Of a stretch of DNA of 64,000 nt, positions 58,273 through 64,000 are shown one piece after another (within the stretch, counting starts at the first letter, position 1; every line of letters begins with the position of its first letter). The stretch is from Misgurnus anguillicaudatus (taxonomy: Eukaryota > Chordata > Actinopteri > Cypriniformes > Cobitidae): assembly GCF_027580225.2 (NCBI RefSeq), contig NC_073352.2, positions 3,474,501 to 3,538,500 on the forward strand, read 5' to 3'. The notes below the pieces were generated by a model, which was not told the origin of the DNA, did not search any database, and saw only the letters and a program-made list of their open reading frames with translations. A program made the translations under genes and the position numbers.

Positions 58273-58350
58273 GCCACCAGTTGTGTGATTGCAGTACTAG
58301 TTTTAGCCACAAGTTTAGTGATTGCAATACCAGTTTTGGCCACAATCCTA
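58273..58350. repeat. 33-bp minisatellite, about 2.3 copies
   Basis: Units at 58273-58305 and 58306-58338 open gccac(c/a)agtt and share gtgattgca-ta; a partial third unit follows. Confidence 0.7.
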
Positions 58351-58392
58351 TACACTGTTTTTTTAAAATAAACAAGTCTTTATATTCTACAG

Positions 58393-59710
58393 TAGTGATG
58401 CGCGGGTCGTCTCGTAACCCGCGGACCCCGCGGGTAACCCGCGGGTCGGGTTGGGGCGGCCCGGGCGGGTAAAGAAATTGTAACTTTAATGCGGGGCGGG
58501 TTGGGGCGGGTCATTAAAAACAAAATTAAAAAACTGATATGTTGCGTTCAATTCCCTGTAGCATATATATTAAATATTTGGGAATATATATTTTTACATT
58601 TAATTACTTTCTTTGATAAGGTTAAATTACGTAGGCCTATGTGGCAACGTAACTTCCGCAACGTAACTTGCGCAACGTAACTTGATATCCCCAAACCTTT
58701 GACGTCACGGAAGCGCCAAGTAACTCCCGCTGGCTGCCAGCCACAACAACAAAACAAACGGAGAATTAAAAGATGAAAGACGATCTGCAGGAGAAATTAA
58801 GGTAGGGAATTTGTGAATAGATAATACAAATGCTGCTTTTTTGTGTGGTGATCTACTTTTAAAATGATAAAGCCGACAAGTTCTACATGCTAAAAACACT
58901 TTAAATGCGTGGACTATACTGCATATATCTCTACATTGGATTTAGGGATGTCACCATTACTCTATTTTCTTGAGGAGTTAAAAAAAATCCTGGAGCACAT
59001 GTCGAGTACTGTTTAAAATAGCGGAGATTTAGTGAAACAAACTTGAAGGAAAATTACAATAGTATCAGAAGCATATATCAGCACAACGCTGCCTCTCTCT
59101 CTCTCTCTCCGTCGTTCGCTCACTCTCGCGTGCTTCAGCTCGTGCATGAAAGCAAGAATGCGATGCAATTGCATGCTTGTAAATGTCGGAAGTTTACACG
59201 ACTGATCTGCAGCGGGCAGGCATAAGATTTATAAAAACACATATGAGAAGAAAGGCACAGCAACTCAAAAAGACTTACGTGTTTCACAATTACTCATAAT
59301 GCCAATTTTCCTGTGGAGGCATGGAGCAGCATGAGAATACACAGTTAGATTATTATGTGCGATCTACCGGCATTGCCTTTGCGATCGATGTATTGGACAC
59401 CCCTGGTTTATCATTATCCTATCTCTATATTAATATGACCATGCTGGTTTCTATGGCTCATTGGTGTATGTTGTTGCCAGTTTACAGGGCGATGTAATCT
59501 AATGGCTGTTTCCAAGCACTCTTAGGCTGAAATAAAGCCTCTTTTTATTTACATTACAAATGCCTAATAAGTCTATTTTAATGGTCGCGGGCGCGGGGCG
59601 GTGCGGGTTGTAAAAATAGATACAGTGTTGCGGTGCGGGTTGGGGCGGGCCAAATATTTCATAAAAGCGGGACCCGCGGGTTGGAAAAAACGCCGACCCG
59701 CGCATCACTA
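58393..59710. mobile_element. hAT element, 1318 bp, duplication TTCTACAG
   Basis: Starts tagtgatgcgcgggtcg and ends cgacccgcgcatcacta. Perfect 8-bp duplications ttctacag lie at 58385-58392 and 59711-59718. Both ends carry GC-rich arrays of cgggt and ggggcggg in otherwise AT-rich DNA. No transposase recognised. Confidence 0.93.
58644..58685. repeat. 14-bp triplicate in hAT element
   Basis: Three consecutive units gcaacgtaacttcc, gcaacgtaacttgc and gcaacgtaacttga, about 250 bases inside the left end; candidate protein-binding array. Confidence 0.75.
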
Positions 59711-59961
59711 TTCTACAGTGATTTACTGGCAACCAGCTGCATAATTACAGCAATTTTTTTACAGTGTATTACAACATCTCAGTGTAACTTAAAGGTGTAG
59801 CGGAGGATTTTCTCGAATTTTAGAAAAGAACCGCCTTCTCCACTTTTTAAAAAAATGCAATTGCTCAACACTCCTGATTGACAACTAGGAGGACCAATAG
59901 TCTTGATGATCCACCCGGAAATAGAAAATCCTCCACAATACCTTTAATGAAAAGTACTTGT

Positions 59962-59964
<3 letters not shown>

Positions 59965-60020
<56 letters not shown>
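59965..60020. repeat. (GT)n microsatellite
   Basis: 28 uninterrupted GT units. Confidence 0.98.
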
Positions 60021-60021
<1 letters not shown>

Positions 60022-60236
60022 GCAAAGAATTACGGGTATATGTTTGTTCTTAAAGTGTCTTCAGTAGGGTGTCTGAAAATAGAGTAAAATAAATAATTTG
60101 AAAGTTATTATAAAGTTTTGCCTCTAAACAATATATACTGAACATCACAAATGCATTTAATTAAATTGCAGAGATTGATTTGTCTTCTTATATGTCAGTA
60201 CTCCATGGTTATGAATACAAATGCACTGCTGCTCAG

Positions 60237-61273
60237 TAGGGATGGGCATTTTCCAGTAATTTACTATTTGAATATTTAAGCTCATAAAGAACGAATATTC
60301 GAATATTCGTTTATTTAAATTATGTTAATTAAGACATGCGTGTTTTGTATTTTTCATTTTGTCATAATTTCACAGAAGGCTTATAATTAGGAAAAATCCA
60401 CAACAAGCTAAACTTATATTCTGTATATATGACCATGAACAAAAATGTGTTCCAATGTGTAATATGCATGAAAGCTCAAATAAAAACAACAAACCGATAT
60501 GTGTAGTTGCTAAGGGTGTTGCTAAGGGCGCAGTGATAAACAGAACCGTTGGGTGAAGCGGTCATAGCAGTGTTTTATCATGAATAAAGCACACCTATTG
60601 ACCAATCAGAATCAAGGATTGGAACTAACCGTTTTATAACCAATATTATACACTAACCCCAAATCTAAGCGAAGTTTAAGGACTTGCGAAGTTTAAAGTT
60701 TGAGGACTTGACAAAGGCTATCATCATTTAAACAGACTCAAAACACCAAATAAAGAGCCCGGAGCAAACGAAAAAACACATCTACGTAACCGACTGCTCA
60801 GTCGCCATCCGGTTCGTTTTCGAAAGAGCACCGCATATAATAAATGTTCTCCGTTTCATTTCGTTCTCCGTGTCTGTCTCATTATTAACAAAATAAAGTA
60901 GACTTTATAACAGAAAGCTTACAAATCTCTCATGATTCGTTGACGCGGGCGGCGGAGAAGCACGTTTAATAACACGTGAGCCCTCACTGAGCCAGTGGCC
61001 AAATACGGCACGGCGCACACACCCGGAGATAAAAGGAAAAACTTAAATTTGTCTGCAATCTGCATTGCCAAACAATCAGAAATACATATGAATTAATGTT
61101 CATGTATATTTTAAATTTAAGTCTGTAAAAGACAGTATAGATGAAGTGAAAAAGCATTAAATAAGTCGTAACCCTTTGGTGGCACATTAAAAACAAACAA
61201 ACATTCGAATAGCATTTTTTAAATTCGAATTATTATTGCCGATCGAATATTCGAATATCCGTGCCCATCCCTA
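60237..61273. mobile_element. hAT element, 1037 bp, duplication CTGCTCAG/CTGCTAAG
   Basis: Starts tagggatgggcattttcc and ends atatccgtgcccatcccta. Flanks ctgctcag (60229-60236) and ctgctaag (61274-61281) differ at one base. gaatattcg motifs are repeated at both ends. The terminus tagggatgggca is shared with 29749. Confidence 0.92.
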
Positions 61274-61467
61274 CTGCTAAGTTTACATAACCACAGAGAA
61301 AAAAAGAGTCTGCAATCTAAATTTAATGAGAAAAAAATTATCCAAAGCCATTTAATAGATAACATATTCTCATTGAGTCGTCTTTACAAAATGCAAAAAA
61401 GAAACATTTGGCAAGTGTTGTCTAATTCATATATAAATTAATTCTTCTGATGATTCAACAAAATCTC

Positions 61468-62245
61468 ATTCACATGGCACTTTAGTCCCAGAAAATACCC
61501 CTAAAATTGGCAGACAAGCTTCTGTGTGAACACAAACACGTCCCCTAGTAACACTGCCATAAGATACATGGAAAGCCCTCAGTGTGAATGAGACGCAGAA
61601 ACAATGCCATAAGGGGCGTGACGTAGTGTGTCAATTGCCAACCTGAAGTTATGGTTCAGCTCTTTAAAACGAGGGGTTAATATGCAGATTAACATTCACA
61701 GCAAGAAATGTCGGCAAACTGGACTGAAGCAGAGATCAGGTAGCTCATCACTATCAGCGCTAAAGCTGAGATCATTCAGCAACATAAAAGAATAGTGCAT
61801 CACACGCTCATATGGGCTTATAATAAACAAAAATGCACATGCGTCATCACCACAAGATATATCGTTCAGCTCTTTAAAGCGGGGGTTTTAAATGCACATT
61901 AACATTCACGATGAGAAATGACTGCAAACTGGATTGAAGCAGATATCAGGGAGCTCATCATATATCCACTCTGAAGCTGAGATCGTTCACCAGCATGACG
62001 GAACGGCGCCTCACGCGCTCCATTATAGTCTTATTATAAACAAAAATGCACGCGAGTGGTTTCTGTAGGGAGAAATAATGGATAATAAACTTCAAATGCT
62101 GCAGAGAAAAAAACTACCAATTGCAGGACTTTAAACACGTCATGTGTCTTTCTGAACACACACACAGATTCCGGGAAATCATTGGCAGTGTGAATGAACA
62201 AATCTCAGATGCCTTTTCCATGTACTATCTATGTGAAAAGGGCTT
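61468..62245. repeat. MITE family member, uninterrupted relative of 43.4-45.1 kb
   Basis: Left part cattcacatggcactttag, right part cacagattccgggaaatc, then attggcagtgtgaatgaac. Contains two tandem internal copies of a block with atggttcagctctttaaa or a close variant (about 61650-61830 and 61860-62040). Confidence 0.55.
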
Positions 62246-62449
62246 AAATAACTCGCAGGCTACAGTATTCGTTTGAATCAACAGATTACTGACCTCCACG
62301 GCCCACCTGGTGTCCCTAATGCCTGTGAACTGCAGTAGATGTGTGCATAGTATGTAACCACAGTGTTAGTACGCATTAGTATCTACAGCTTTAATATTTG
62401 TGTAACTACGCAGATGTAACAACCCAGAGAGTTGTATGTGTAAGTACCA

Positions 62450-62996
62450 AAGACTGTAAAAAAAGATGGACGTAGTCCGTGACGTCACACAAAGGTTTCT
62501 GAAGATCGTATTTGAAGCTTAAAGTAGGCGTTGCCTGCCATCGCCATCTTGGCCGCGTGTCATTGCGCATCACTCGTGGATATCCGAAAATGGGTAAAGA
62601 GGCAGGATGTGGGTGAAGATGAAGTGTCTGGTGGCTATAACCACGCGCGCCTAGCTCGACTCTAGTGACAGCAGTGGCCGTTCACCCCTAACTCAAATGG
62701 CCACGCCCTTAATTATGCAGAACTTTAAAGCTTAATATAATTTAAACGGATGAGTTACAAAAAAAAATCACTCCCCTCACAGTTGTCATGAAGGGCAAAC
62801 TTAGCTTTACAGACCAAAAACTATTTTTGTAGCAGGCTGTAAACATATTATTTTCTACTGTAATGTTGGCCATTTTTAACATGGTGGTCTATGGAAATTT
62901 ACTCCCTTTTGGAGCCTGCCTCAAGCGGCCAGTCAATGAATTGCAGTTTAAGTCACTTCCGTATTGGCTTCATCGGAGAAATCGGAAGGTTGCCCC
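62450..62996. repeat. Interspersed repeat
   Basis: gactgtaaaaaaagatggac followed by gtccgtgacgtcac and gccatcttggc, ending tggcttcatcggagaaatc, reads like a common fish interspersed repeat. No target duplication identified. Confidence 0.45.
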
Positions 62997-64000
62997 TCAG
63001 TAAGTACAAATGTGTAACAGGACACTCCTCAGGAACTGTCTACTCAATATTTGTGTGATATGCAAAACCTAAATCCCTGTGCAATATTGTAATACCAGTG
63101 TACTTATTGTACATGATAGCTCCTCAACAACCACCAGATAAACTTATTTTTGCTTTTGTTTTTTCTTCATTTTTTTCAGGACTAACCATTATTTATTTGT
63201 TCCGTCACTCCCAGGTTATGTTAGTTTCATTACAAAAGTACTGGATCTTAGAAATTATACTGATTCATAGAAATATAAGTGTGAGGTGGAATCCACAGGC
63301 AGAAGAAAACATGATATGGTGAGTATATATTAAAATGATAGATATCTTTCCAGTCTAAATGTCTAGTGGCAATTATTCTTCTCAAATCCCATCATAACAC
63401 CGTAATCCATTCCAGTCCACCCTGCTGACTTTCACATGTCAGTCCATGAGCTGAAACTCTAAATGAAATTAAAAGGCCATCTCCTTTGGTCGGCTTAGGA
63501 ACCTCCTGTTTTAAGGAAAGCTTGTTCAGAAACTAGAAACCTGTGACAAGTTCCACCATCTGAACTCGCCCTGCTGAGGTCCTGTTAGTAACATCAATAT
63601 CCTGTGGGAATCAATAGCACATCATCAGACTGAACTCTGGTCCTTGACTTCATTTAGTTGGACCTCTAAATCACCCAGACTGGTTGCACTGCACACCCAT
63701 TAACCGAATCCAATCTGTCATGCCAGCTGCATTTGTTTAAAATGATGGTTTATCGACATTGAAATATTGAGTAAAGTGGACTCTACTCTACATTCAGGAC
63801 AGAGATGAGACGCGCACATGACGTCTGCGGGTCACTGTGAGTATACTGTAATCCCATTTGGCTGGTCAGTGGCTCGTATAAGCTTTCATCAATTATGTGC
63901 TCTGGGATATACTAAATAGGCTGATTTGTTTGTCTATGTCAATGTCACCTTCATATTCTTTAAGAAAGTCTAAGATCATGTTCAGCATGTTTGAAAAGCC
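62997..64000. other. Non-coding stretch, nothing recognised
   Basis: No repeat boundary or exon recognised. The hydrophobic open frame at 63098-63322 has no signal of conservation and is not called. Confidence 0.4.

Noticed and set aside
63098..63322. Hydrophobic 74-codon open frame
   Set aside because: AT-rich composition explains the hydrophobicity; no splice context, homology or supporting exon.

Overview
The window reads as vertebrate, almost certainly teleost (cyprinid-like) genomic DNA. It is AT-rich, has long (CA)n and (TA)n tracts, and holds one gene split into small exons with canonical GT/AG junctions. The rest is a dense mosaic of DNA transposons of kinds abundant in otophysan fish. 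No bacterial-type operon, CRISPR array, rRNA or tRNA was recognised.

Left part (about 0.2-19.8 kb, minus strand): thirteen consecutive coding exons of a FERM and PDZ domain-containing scaffold protein, best matched to FRMPD3. Read right to left they give about 493 residues: a short acidic N-terminus, a PDZ domain with a GFGF carboxylate-binding loop, a conserved linker, and nearly the whole FERM domain. Every junction keeps phase. The 3' exons lie beyond the left edge. Introns hold a TAA-flanked MITE (4.2-5.1 kb), hAT MITEs (8.1 and 14.0 kb), a long repeat with a possible reverse-transcriptase scrap (10.3-11.3 kb) and a MITE with a near-perfect 93-bp hairpin (17.0-17.6 kb).

Right part (about 19.8-64 kb): no gene was recognised with confidence, only one weak exon candidate at 53.4 kb. 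This is either 5' flank or first intron(s) of the gene. It holds many hAT elements, most with 8-bp target duplications readable in the sequence; TTAA-flanked elements (piggyBac or Kolobok type); a broken Tc1/mariner copy with terminal repeats and flanking TA (36.6-38.0 kb); a decayed second Tc1 lineage (47.6-48.1 kb); and two elements with eroded THAP-finger coding, one with an intact 8-bp duplication, that look P-element-like (38.2-39.2 and 42.4-43.2 kb). Several loci are nested two to four deep (29.4-33.7, 41.4-43.2, 43.4-45.1 and 48.4-49.6 kb), so insertion order can be read directly.

I see no convincing new functional system. The most interesting material is evolutionary: THAP-bearing elements with legible insertion scars, a BED-finger remnant that gives a likely source for one hAT family, two hAT copies that share an interior but have different termini, and stratified insertions. 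All family assignments come from reading motifs by eye; no database search was run.
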